DNA from: Propionibacteriales bacterium
Lineage (GTDB): Bacteria > Actinomycetota > Actinomycetes > Propionibacteriales > Nocardioidaceae
Reading direction: 5' to 3'
Length of the DNA: 56,791 bases
Assembly (NCBI GenBank): GCA_009379735.1
Contig: WHTB01000002.1
Span: 1-56,791, forward strand
This document shows, one piece after another, positions 7,974 through 15,689 of the stretch. The notes under the pieces were generated by a model. That model saw only the letters and a program-made list of their open reading frames with translations. It was not told the origin of the DNA and did no database searches. The translations under genes and the position numbers were made by a program. Position 1 is the stretch's first letter. Each line of letters opens with the position of its first letter.

Positions 7974-9229
7974 ACCGGCGCCGGTGAAGTGAGATCGGTC
8001 TCCGCGTGCCGCAGCAACAGCCAGGCAATGGGGAGTACGACGACCAAGCCCACCGCCACGGCCATCATCGCCGAGCTCAGGCCAATCAGGGTCCACAACG
8101 TACCGAAGCCCAACGACGCCATGAACCGAGCGGTCGCGATCATCGTCTGGGCGGTGGCAATGCCGCTCGCCCGAACCGAAGGATGTACGACGTTCCCGGT
8201 AAGGGCGGCGAGCACACCGTCAGTCGCGGCGTAGTAGGTGCCGAGCAGCAAAAGACAACTAATCCCGATGGCCGCTCCCTCGACTAGGCCGCCCGCGCAC
8301 AGGTAAGCCCCCAGCAGGGCCAGATGGCCGGCGACGAAGACCCGGGCCCGGCCGATCCTGTCCGACAGCCGGCCCAGCGGCACCGCCAACGCAAGGTACG
8401 CGATGCTGGAGCCGACGAAGAGCAGCGGGAAGTGGACCGCTCGGATCGATTCCTGCTCCAGCAGCGACAAATAGAGGAATCCGTCGCCGACGGTGACCAC
8501 ACCGACCAATGCCGTCGCCGCGACGAGGCCACCGAAGCGCCGTTCACCAAGGAGGCGTAGCGATGGACTGGTCATCTCGGCCGGCCCACGGGCCATGGCA
8601 CGCCGAGGCCGGAGGTCGGGCACGAACAGCAGCAGAACGGCGAGTCCGACGGCAGCCGCCGCAAAGGACACCAGGAACACCGCCCGATAGCCGCCGGGCA
8701 CGGCGAGCAGGATCAGGAACGCCAGCAACGGCCCGATCAGCGCTCCCGTCGTGTCCAGCGCGCGGTGCACGCCGAACGCCCGACCAAGCGATTCCCGAGG
8801 ACTCGACGCCGCGATAAGCGCATCACGCGGCGCTGTCCGAACGCCTTTGCCGAGCCGGTCCACGGATATCACCATCGTGATCGAGACCAGACCCTGCATC
8901 GGGATGATGGCCAGCCGGGTAAGTGCCGATACGCCATAACCGAACACGGCCACCCACTTGGGGTGATCGCCGCGATCGGCGATCCAGCCGCCCAACACCC
9001 GCACCAGCGCACTGGCGCCATGAAAGATCCCGTCCACCAGACCATACGCGAGCGGAGCCAGTCCGACGACCGACGTCAGGTAGATAGGCAGGACCGCCGA
9101 CACGGCCTCGGATGATATGTCGGTCAACATGCTGACTACGCCCAGCAGCACGACGGTTCCCGCCACCGGTCGCCGGACTGCGCTCGGCGCGCGTTGTCGC
9201 TGCGCAGGCGAACGATCGGTGAGGTACAC
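7970..9229 (-). CDS. MFS transporter
   Basis: A 419-residue protein with twelve predicted hydrophobic segments. The family signatures are clear: V-S-V-D-R-L-G-K-G-V-R-T-A-P-R-D after helix 4 and G-R-L-S-D-R-I-G-R-A-R in the central loop, which mark an MFS_1 secondary transporter. Members with this D-R-x-G-K-G-x-R-T-x-P-R-D motif are often annotated as efflux or unknown-substrate permeases. The start is a GTG preceded by TGGGGGT. It is co-transcribed and translationally coupled with the propeller protein. Its substrate is not evident; it is an outlier among polysaccharide genes. Confidence 0.8.
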   Translation of the reverse strand: MYLTDRSPAQRQRAPSAVRRPVAGTVVLLGVVSMLTDISSEAVSAVLPIYLTSVVGLAPLAYGLVDGIFHGASALVRVLGGWIADRGDHPKWVAVFGYGVSALTRLAIIPMQGLVSITMVISVDRLGKGVRTAPRDALIAASSPRESLGRAFGVHRALDTTGALIGPLLAFLILLAVPGGYRAVFLVSFAAAAVGLAVLLLFVPDLRPRRAMARGPAEMTSPSLRLLGERRFGGLVAATALVGVVTVGDGFLYLSLLEQESIRAVHFPLLFVGSSIAYLALAVPLGRLSDRIGRARVFVAGHLALLGAYLCAGGLVEGAAIGISCLLLLGTYYAATDGVLAALTGNVVHPSVRASGIATAQTMIATARFMASLGFGTLWTLIGLSSAMMAVAVGLVVVLPIAWLLLRHAETDLTSPAPV

Positions 9230-9677
9230 GTAAACCCCCAGGCAGCGCTGCTCCGTTTGCTCCGCCCACCCCCAGACGGCGCCGCTGTGCTGCTCGCCAA
9301 TCTAGTGAGCATTCTCAGCGACCACTGCCGTTTCTCAAGGACGACTGGGCAAAGTCGTCATATGGAAGGGCGAGACCCGACAACCTGGGGCTCAAGCTGG
9401 ACGCTCAACACCACCAATGCGCAGGAATGGCGAGGTGGAGAAGTACGCAGAGACCTGAGGAGCAAGCTGATGACACAGATCGAGGAAGGACGATCAGGGA
9501 TTGCTCGGCTGTCCCTGCTGAACGAGTCGCCGTCCTGGGCGTCACATCGTGACGGTCTCAGCTACTCCCTCGGCCGACCGCCTGCAGCCACGTGTGGATG
9601 GTCGAACGGACGGCCCGGTGTCGGAAGCCCACTGACGCCGGGTGAGCGTGCCGACCTCTCCACCCTGCCGCTATCCG
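9230..9677. other. Non-coding gap of about 450 bases
   Basis: The gap lies between the GTG start of the MFS gene and the stop of the next minus-strand gene upstream, so a promoter for the transporter pair should be inside it. A TAGATT on the minus strand near 9300 could be a -10 box, but no good -35 stands at the right distance. One plus-strand frame stays open through the gap, but its translation (S-R-T-T-G-Q-S-R and similar) resembles no family I know and runs on antisense into the acyltransferase gene. Nothing convincing is coded here. Confidence 0.4.
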
Positions 9678-11261
9678 TCAGACTCCGGTACGCCGGATAC
9701 CGCTGCGCTCAGGGGCCGCATCGGGCTGACTGCCGGCATCTTCCCAACCTCCGGGCCACCGGAGCAGCGCGTCGTACACGTCGACCGGCGTCCCGGCTTC
9801 GCCGTCGTCGTCGGGTAAGAAGACCGAGACCGACCCCGCGAGCACGGTCGCCAGCTGTGCTGCCACGGAATCGATGTGCTCGTCGGTGTCCAACCGGACG
9901 ACCTCCCGGATCACCCGATCGGAGCCTATGCGGACGAGCGCGGTCGGGCCATCGCCGACCCGCCACCACTGGTCGCCGTCATCCCAACGCTCGAGAGTCG
10001 CTTCGGGGCTCGGCTGTCCGGCCGCAACCGCGAGGTAGCGCCGCAGTGCCGCATCTTCTACGTCGAGGGGCGCCGCCCTTCCGTCTCGCGTGCCCGGTGC
10101 CACGTCCAACCGGCGTACGCGCCGTTGGCGTTGCCCTGCCCGCATCGACCACCGTTCCCGATAGGACCGGATCCGGGCATCAGCGCGCGCGTGTACGGCG
10201 GGCAGGATGCGCCGTTCCTGCTGCCTGACCGGCAGGGTCACCCCGGCGACGATGCTCTTGCGTACGGCGTCGACCTCGAGCAGCGGGGGCCGGTCCGGCG
10301 AGAGCCTGTCCTTCTGCGGAGAGCCGCCCGGCAGGAAGTCCAGCAACCCAGGCGGCTCGCAGAGCCGATCGTGGAAGATCCGCTCCTGCGCCCACCACTG
10401 CACGATGGTGCCGGGACTCAGGGCGTTGAGCCGTTGGTCGTGCGCGGTGGACATCCAGATCGCCACCTTGCCCAGGCGGAACCACACATGCCCGGCCACC
10501 GGCTGCCCGTCGATCCGCAGCACGTAGATCCGGGCCCACCCCAGCTCCTCGGTGCGGTTCAGCAGCGCGGCCCGGCGCATCCGAGTAGCCGGATCGAACG
10601 GCCCCTTCCAGCTTCGCGCCTGCAGGTCGGCGTAGAGGGCAAAGCCCTCAGCCAGGGGGGCATCGGGCTGTGTGCCGTACGTGTCCAGGGTCAAGCTCCA
10701 CAACGGCTCGATCCGCGCCGAGAACCGCCTGGCGTACTTCGCGAAGCTCTTGAAGGTACGACCGTGCCCCGCCCACCCGTCCTCGACCTGCGCCAGCCGG
10801 TCGGCCGAGCGCTTCCGGACCGCGACCTCGTACCCCATGTCGCGCAGCGCCCGGAGCAGGTCGTGAGTCGCCGGGTCCCGGCTGGGCAACCGGTGCAGAG
10901 CAAGGGCTCGTGCACCGCCTTCGGCGAGAGTCTCGGCGAGCCGGCCGAGCACTTCGGGGTCGGGATCCTCGGTGCCGATCACCACCCGGCTCCTTGGGCG
11001 GATGTCGGGTCCGACGCTGCGCCATGCACCCGAGCGAGTCACCGTGACGGGGAGCAACGCGACGGGGTCGTCGCCGTCGAGCACGGCGGGCAGCCGGAAC
11101 GACCGGGCCAGACCACGGTCCGCCTGCACTGCGGCGGCGTGCCACGCCCAGCTGTCGTAGACATCCGCCTGGTCGGCGCGCCCGGCAGGCAACGCGTCCC
11201 ACCGCGCGCCGAACCGCTCGTCGACGTCACCGACACGCAGGATCGTGCCCCGATAACCCAT
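9678..11261 (-). CDS. FemAB/BioF2-like GNAT-fold acyltransferase with unknown C-terminal extension
   Basis: A 527-residue protein. Residues about 30-320 have the double GNAT-like fold of the BioF2/CelD/FemAB group: an S-W-A-W-H near the start, a basic F-K-S-F-A-K-Y-A-R-R helix, Y-V-L-R-I-D-G-Q-P-V-A-G-H-V-W and a L-S-P-G-T-I-V-Q segment. Members in polysaccharide loci are thought to acylate sugars or cell-wall peptides; the donor here is not apparent. Beyond residue 360 there is a basic linker and a domain of about 130 residues that I do not recognise. The ATG has GGTGAGGG upstream. It is divergent from the deacetylase gene across a 185-base gap. Confidence 0.7.
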   Translation of the reverse strand: MGYRGTILRVGDVDERFGARWDALPAGRADQADVYDSWAWHAAAVQADRGLARSFRLPAVLDGDDPVALLPVTVTRSGAWRSVGPDIRPRSRVVIGTEDPDPEVLGRLAETLAEGGARALALHRLPSRDPATHDLLRALRDMGYEVAVRKRSADRLAQVEDGWAGHGRTFKSFAKYARRFSARIEPLWSLTLDTYGTQPDAPLAEGFALYADLQARSWKGPFDPATRMRRAALLNRTEELGWARIYVLRIDGQPVAGHVWFRLGKVAIWMSTAHDQRLNALSPGTIVQWWAQERIFHDRLCEPPGLLDFLPGGSPQKDRLSPDRPPLLEVDAVRKSIVAGVTLPVRQQERRILPAVHARADARIRSYRERWSMRAGQRQRRVRRLDVAPGTRDGRAAPLDVEDAALRRYLAVAAGQPSPEATLERWDDGDQWWRVGDGPTALVRIGSDRVIREVVRLDTDEHIDSVAAQLATVLAGSVSVFLPDDDGEAGTPVDVYDALLRWPGGWEDAGSQPDAAPERSGIRRTGV

Positions 11262-11336
11262 CCCTCACCCCCACACAGAGCAACCCCGCCTCACTGTACA
11301 GATCGCTCCGGTTGCGCGCGGGTGTTCCAAAAGACT

Positions 11337-11362
11337 GCAGGCGTTTCCGCGAAACGGCCTGC
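11337..11362. promoter_or_regulatory. Inverted repeat in a divergent promoter region
   Basis: GCAGGCGTTTC and GAAACGGCCTGC form arms that pair over 11 bases with one bulged G and a three-base CGC loop. The repeat sits mid-way between two divergent genes (starts at 11261 and 11447) and has no T-run after it. An operator is more likely than a terminator. A smaller CCTG-CCG-CAGG repeat overlaps its right side (11358-11368). Confidence 0.45.
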
Positions 11363-11446
11363 CGCAGGTGCTCTGCTGGGTAGTCTGGCGGGGCCAGAGG
11401 GCGATCCCGGCCCCAGGCATGTTCGAGCGTTCCGTGGGGGGACAAG

Positions 11447-12396
11447 TTGTCGAATGTGAGCTACGTCGCGCACCGCCTGCGACCGGTCGTACGGCGGGTC
11501 GCAGACCGCGTGCTGCGCGCTTCGCCTGCCCAGCTGTACTACACCCGCGCCGCCGGGCGGCGGCTGGCCGTACTGGCCTACCACGGGGTCGACCATCCCG
11601 ACCGGCTGGCCGCGCAGCTCGACTATCTCCAGGACGTCACGCACCCGGTGTCGCTCCAGGACGTGCTCGACGCACTGCACGCGCACCGGGAGCTGCCCGA
11701 CCGCAGCGTGCTGGTCACATTCGACGACGGGCACCGCAGCGTCCTGGACGCCGGGCTGCCGTTGCTGAAGGAGCGAGGGATCCCCGCGGTCGCGTTCATG
11801 AACCCCGGTCTGGTCGACACCGAGCGGCCCTTCTGGTGGGTCGAGGTCGAGCACCTGGTCGCCGCCGGCGGCCGAGTGCGTGGCGAGCCGGTTCGCACTG
11901 CCGCGCAGTGGGTCGCGCATCTCAAGAGGGTGCCTGACGCCCGGCGACATGAGCTCATCGACGCGCTGCGTGCTTCTGCGGCGTCGCCGTGTCCCGGTAC
12001 GCCGCAGCTGCGCAGCGCAGAGCTCGTGGAGTTCGAGCGCGCGGGAATCTCCGTCGGCAACCACACCGCCACTCATCCCTGCCTGGACAAGTGCGACGAC
12101 TCGACGCTCGTGGACGAGCTCTCCAGGGCGCACGATGCACTCACGGCAGCCCTCGGCAAGCCGCCGGTCAGCTTCGCCTACCCCAACGGCAACTGGGACG
12201 CGCGTGCCGAGCGCTGGCTCCGGGACGCTGGCTATCGGGCCGGCTCCTGTTCGACCACGCTCTGTCCAGACCGTCCTCGGCGGATCCGTTGCGTATCTCT
12301 CGACTGCGCGTCTGCACCGAGACGAGTCCCGACCGGTTCGCGACGATCCTGTCCGGACTGCACCCCGCGCTGCATCGCGCGCGTGGCGGGCGGTGA
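11447..12396 (+). pseudogene. NodB-type polysaccharide deacetylase, single frameshift near 12244
   Basis: De-N-acetylases of this family remove acetyl groups from polymer sugars. Frame 2 codes the N-terminus: A-Y-H-G-V-D, the metal/catalytic motif T-F-D-D-G-H (about residue 87), V-G-N-H-T-A-T-H-P and F-A-Y-P-N-G. After G-Y-R-A-G it loses sense, while frame 1 continues with L-L-F-D-H-A-L-S, then P-L-R-I-S-R-L-R-V and I-L-S-G-L-H-P-A-L-H to a TGA three bases before the next gene. Restoring one base after G-G-C joins both parts into an ordinary family member of about 316 residues. The shift is either a real inactivating deletion or a sequencing error. The un-shifted frame would run to 12805 through the next gene. 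Confidence 0.85.
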
Positions 12397-12399
12397 CCC

Positions 12400-13461
12400 G
12401 TGTCGTCGACCTCCGTGGCCTTCGCCGCACCCGAGGTGTTCACCGATCCCGGCCAGATGCGCCCGTGGGCGGACGGCTGGCGGGCCCTGGCCGCGAGGAC
12501 CGGCACGTCGTACTTCTGCACACCTGACTGGGTTCTCGGCTGGTGGGAGACGCTCGGCCACGATGTCGAGGGGCGGATTGCGGTGTGGACCTCTGGCGAC
12601 GGTCGGGTCGACGCCGTGGTTCCGCTCGCACTGGCTACGCACAGGCTGCACCGGCGACTGCCGATCGGCTTCCCGGTGTGGACGAATCTCGGCAGCGGCA
12701 TCGGCGCGGCCGACCACTGCGGCTTCCCGGTGGACCCCGCACGCGCCGGGGACGTGGCGCGCTGGCTCGCCGCCCGCGCCGCCGAACACAGCCTGCTCCT
12801 GGTAAACCTGGACCCCGAGACCGGGCGGCCACATGTGCCGCACGACGCCGTGTGCGTGGCGCGGGAGCGCTGCCCACGGGTCGACCTCACGACAGGTGAG
12901 ATCGGCTCGTCCAAACTGCGCAAGCAGGTGCGGTACAACACGCGGAGGCTCGCTGCCGAAGGCGTGGAGTTCCGCTTCGTGCCCCCCGGCGAGATGGATC
13001 AGGGACTGCTCGACGCGACCTTCGAGCTGCACCGGCTGCGTCGGCAGTCAATGGGGGCGGACACCAGCTTCGACACGTCCCGCAGGGAGTTCCATCGCCG
13101 CCTGCTCCGCTGCAGCCGGTGGGGGCTCGGACCCAGCGCCGTCGTCGCGCAAAAGGGCGAGCAGATCGTTGGAATCTTGTACGGCCTGCGGTGGGGGGAC
13201 ACGTATTCGTACTTCCAGAGCGGCTGGCGGCCAGGGTGGGGCGACCATTCCCTGGGCACGGTGCTGGTGGCCCGGGCCGCGGCGTACGCCCGCGAAGACG
13301 GCGCGCTGGTGTTCGATCTACTGCGGGGGCCCGAGCCGTACAAGTACCGCTTCGGCGCCGTCGACCGGTTCGACGAGACCTGGCTCGTGCCACGCGGTCT
13401 GGGTGGCAGGTTGCTGCTGGCGGGTTTCCGGGCCCGTGCCCGTCGCGGGTCGTCTCGATGA
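12400..13461 (+). CDS. BioF2/CelD-like GNAT-fold acyltransferase
   Basis: A 353-residue soluble protein of the BioF2-like acetyltransferase group. It has S-Y-F-C-T-P-D-W-V-L-G-W-W near the N-terminus, L-R-K-Q-V-R-Y-N-T-R-R in the middle and the family's Y-F-Q-S-G-W-R-P-G-W and F-D-L-L-R-G-P-E-P-Y-K-Y-R-F-G-A motif at the end. The last motif is typical of members found in exopolysaccharide and cellulose loci. Substrates are not known for most members. GTG start with GGGCGGTGA in front, three bases after the deacetylase stop. It is a smaller relative of the protein at 9678-11261, lacking that protein's C-terminal extension. Confidence 0.8.
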   Translation: MSSTSVAFAAPEVFTDPGQMRPWADGWRALAARTGTSYFCTPDWVLGWWETLGHDVEGRIAVWTSGDGRVDAVVPLALATHRLHRRLPIGFPVWTNLGSGIGAADHCGFPVDPARAGDVARWLAARAAEHSLLLVNLDPETGRPHVPHDAVCVARERCPRVDLTTGEIGSSKLRKQVRYNTRRLAAEGVEFRFVPPGEMDQGLLDATFELHRLRRQSMGADTSFDTSRREFHRRLLRCSRWGLGPSAVVAQKGEQIVGILYGLRWGDTYSYFQSGWRPGWGDHSLGTVLVARAAAYAREDGALVFDLLRGPEPYKYRFGAVDRFDETWLVPRGLGGRLLLAGFRARARRGSSR

Positions 13462-13561
13462 CGCAGTAGGGGGCGAGTTCCGCAAAACGGCAGCACGCAC
13501 GGAGCGCTGGCCGTAAAGTCGACATGGGGATTTGACGGTTGCTAACTGGGGTGGGAAATAC

Positions 13562-14506
13562 ATGAAGTACATGATCACGGGGGCGGCGGGCTTCATCGGC
13601 AGCCACGTGTGCACCGAACTCCTAGCCAACGGGCACGACGTGGTCGCGATCGACGCCTTCAACGACTACTACAGCCCCGCGCTCAAGCGCGACAACGCCG
13701 GGTCGCTCGACGACAACGGTCACATCACCTGGGTCGAGGAGGATCTGTTGTTCTGCGACCTGGACAGACTGTTCGACGGTGCAGACGCGGTGATCCACCT
13801 GGCGGGCCAGCCCGGGGTGCGGCTGTCGTGGGATCGGCACTTCGACGTCTACGTCGAGCGCAACATCACCGCCTCACAGCGGGTGCTGGAGGCGGCGCGT
13901 CGCACGAACATGCCGCGCGTGGTGCTCGCGTCCTCGTCGTCGGTCTACGGCAACGCGCCGTCGTACCCGACCACCGAGACCTCGCCGACCCGCCCGTTCA
14001 GCCCGTACGGCGTCACAAAGCTCGCGATGGAGCAGCTCGCCTGGTCGTACGCCGACAACTGGAACGTGCCCGTCGTGGCACTGCGCTACTTCACTGTCTA
14101 CGGCCCGCGGCAACGACCCGACATGGGGATGCACAAGTTCATCTCCAAGGTCGCACGCGGTGAGCCGGTCCAGCTGTTCGGCGACGGCCAGCAGATCCGT
14201 GACTTCACCTACGTCTCCGACGTCGTGGCCGCCACGATCCGTGCGGCCACCCTCGAGGTGCCCACGCCCAGCGTCCTCAACGTGGCGGGCGGTTCGTCGA
14301 CCACCGTCAACGAGGTGCTCCGCCTGGTGGGCGAGTACGTCGGGCGAGACGTGATCGTGCACCGCGTGCCGGAACAGCCAGGTGACGTCCGGGTCACCGG
14401 GGGAGTGATCGACCGCGCGCGTCGGATGCTGGACTGGTCGCCTGCGGTGCCGCTCGCTGAGGGCATCAAACGCCAGCTGCTCCACCAGCTCCACGGCAGC
14501 GAGTGA
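13562..14506 (+). CDS. NAD-dependent nucleotide-sugar epimerase, UDP-glucuronate 4-epimerase-like
   Basis: A 314-residue extended SDR. It has G-A-A-G-F-I-G-S-H-V at the N-terminus, S-S-S-S-V-Y-G, the catalytic Y-G-V-T-K and the sugar-binding R-Y-F-T-V-Y-G-P-R-Q-R-P. The D-A-F-N-D-Y-Y-S-P-A-L-K stretch after the first strand is typical of UDP-glucuronate 4-epimerases, which would turn UDP-GlcA from the Ugd at 48324-49643 into UDP-GalA. I use the ATG after GGTGGGA rather than an upstream TTG in the same frame, because the glycine motif should start within about six residues of the N-terminus. A 100-base gap precedes it, so it may have its own promoter. Confidence 0.8.
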   Translation: MKYMITGAAGFIGSHVCTELLANGHDVVAIDAFNDYYSPALKRDNAGSLDDNGHITWVEEDLLFCDLDRLFDGADAVIHLAGQPGVRLSWDRHFDVYVERNITASQRVLEAARRTNMPRVVLASSSSVYGNAPSYPTTETSPTRPFSPYGVTKLAMEQLAWSYADNWNVPVVALRYFTVYGPRQRPDMGMHKFISKVARGEPVQLFGDGQQIRDFTYVSDVVAATIRAATLEVPTPSVLNVAGGSSTTVNEVLRLVGEYVGRDVIVHRVPEQPGDVRVTGGVIDRARRMLDWSPAVPLAEGIKRQLLHQLHGSE

Positions 14507-14510
14507 TCAG

Positions 14511-15689
14511 ATGAGTGGGCCGCTGCGTGTGCTGCAGATCATCGACTCCCTGGGTGTGAGCGGAGGGGCCGAGCAGTCTGTCGCGACCCTCGCGCCACAC
14601 CTGGTGAAGCAGGGACTCGACGTGCACGTGGCCTATCTTGTCGAACGCGGCGGGCTGCGTTACGAGATCGAGAGCCACGGGATCCCGGTGCACTCGCTCG
14701 CCACCGGCGGGCAGGGCCGGGCGGCGTGGTTCCGGCAGGCTCGGGAGCTGATCGGCGACACGCGGCCGGACGTCGTGCACACCACGCTCTTCGAGTCCGA
14801 CCTCGCGGGCAGGTGCGCGGCAGCCAGCCGGAGGGTCCCCTGCGTCTCCAGCCTGGTCACGACGGCGTACGGACCGGTCGAGTCCGGCGAGCCGGGCGTG
14901 CGCCGGCTCAAGATGCGCGGCGCGCATGCGGCCGACGCGCTGACGGCTCGCCTGGTCGCGCGCTTCCACGCCGTCACCCGGCACGTCGCCACGGTGATGG
15001 GTCGGCGGTTGGGTGTGCCCCGCAGCCGGATCGAGGTGGTGCCCCGGGGGCGGGACGCCCAGATACTCGGCCGCTGGTCGGCCGAGCGGAGGGCGGCGGC
15101 CCGGGCCACGCTCGGCCTGGCCGACGACGGCTGGATGGTGCTGTCGGTGGGGCGGCACGAGCCGCAGAAGGGCCAGGATGCGCTGCTGCGCGCGCTGCCA
15201 TCCGTCGTAGCGCAGGTGCCTGGAGCGAGGGTGGTCGTCGCCGGCCGGGAGGGCAGGGCCACACCGGGGATGCGCGAGCTCGTGCGCACCCTCGGCATCG
15301 GCGAGCGCGTCACGTTCCTCGGCATGCGCGAGGACGTGCCCGACCTGCTGACCGCCGCCGACGCCTTCGCCTTCCCGTCGCTGTGGGAGGGCGCGGGGGG
15401 CACGCTGCTGGAGGCGATGGCCCTGGAGTGCCCGATCGTCTCGTCCCGGCTCCCCACCCTGCTGGAGACGGTGGACGACTCGACCGCGGTGCTCGTGCCG
15501 GCCGGAGACCCGGCCGCGCTCGCCGCCGGGCTGTTGGCGACGTACCGGCACCCGCAGGCCGCCCGTGACCGCGCGGCGCGGGCGCGGGACCGCTTCGTCG
15601 ACAGCTTCACGGTCGAGTCGAGTGCCGAGCGGATGGCGCACCTGTTCCGGTCGGTCGCGTCCGCAGGGCGGGCTGATCGTGGGCGCTGA
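14511..15689 (+). CDS. Glycosyltransferase, GT4 family
   Basis: A 392-residue GT-B protein. An N-terminal Rossmann domain begins I-I-D-S-L-G-V-S-G-G-A-E-Q-S with the acceptor-side glycine loop. The donor domain has V-G-R-H-E-P-Q-K-G-Q-D (phosphate-binding Arg/Lys), V-V-A-G-R-E-G and the E-x7-E motif in L-W-E-G-A-G-G-T-L-L-E-A-M. It transfers a sugar from a nucleotide donor to the lipid-linked chain on the cytoplasmic face. Four bases separate it from the epimerase, and its end overlaps the flippase start by 11 bases. Neither donor nor acceptor can be read from sequence. Confidence 0.85.
   Translation: MSGPLRVLQIIDSLGVSGGAEQSVATLAPHLVKQGLDVHVAYLVERGGLRYEIESHGIPVHSLATGGQGRAAWFRQARELIGDTRPDVVHTTLFESDLAGRCAAASRRVPCVSSLVTTAYGPVESGEPGVRRLKMRGAHAADALTARLVARFHAVTRHVATVMGRRLGVPRSRIEVVPRGRDAQILGRWSAERRAAARATLGLADDGWMVLSVGRHEPQKGQDALLRALPSVVAQVPGARVVVAGREGRATPGMRELVRTLGIGERVTFLGMREDVPDLLTAADAFAFPSLWEGAGGTLLEAMALECPIVSSRLPTLLETVDDSTAVLVPAGDPAALAAGLLATYRHPQAARDRAARARDRFVDSFTVESSAERMAHLFRSVASAGRADRGR

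Noticed and set aside
9194-10228. Plus-strand frame of about 344 codons covering the 9230-9677 gap
   Set aside because: Half of it is antisense to the FemAB-like gene and the rest resembles no protein; a GTG start inside the MFS gene with no ribosome binding site adds nothing in its favour.
13520-13560. TTGACG as a -35 box just before the epimerase gene
   Set aside because: A -10 box at the right distance would overlap the start codon; the spacing does not fit a normal leader.
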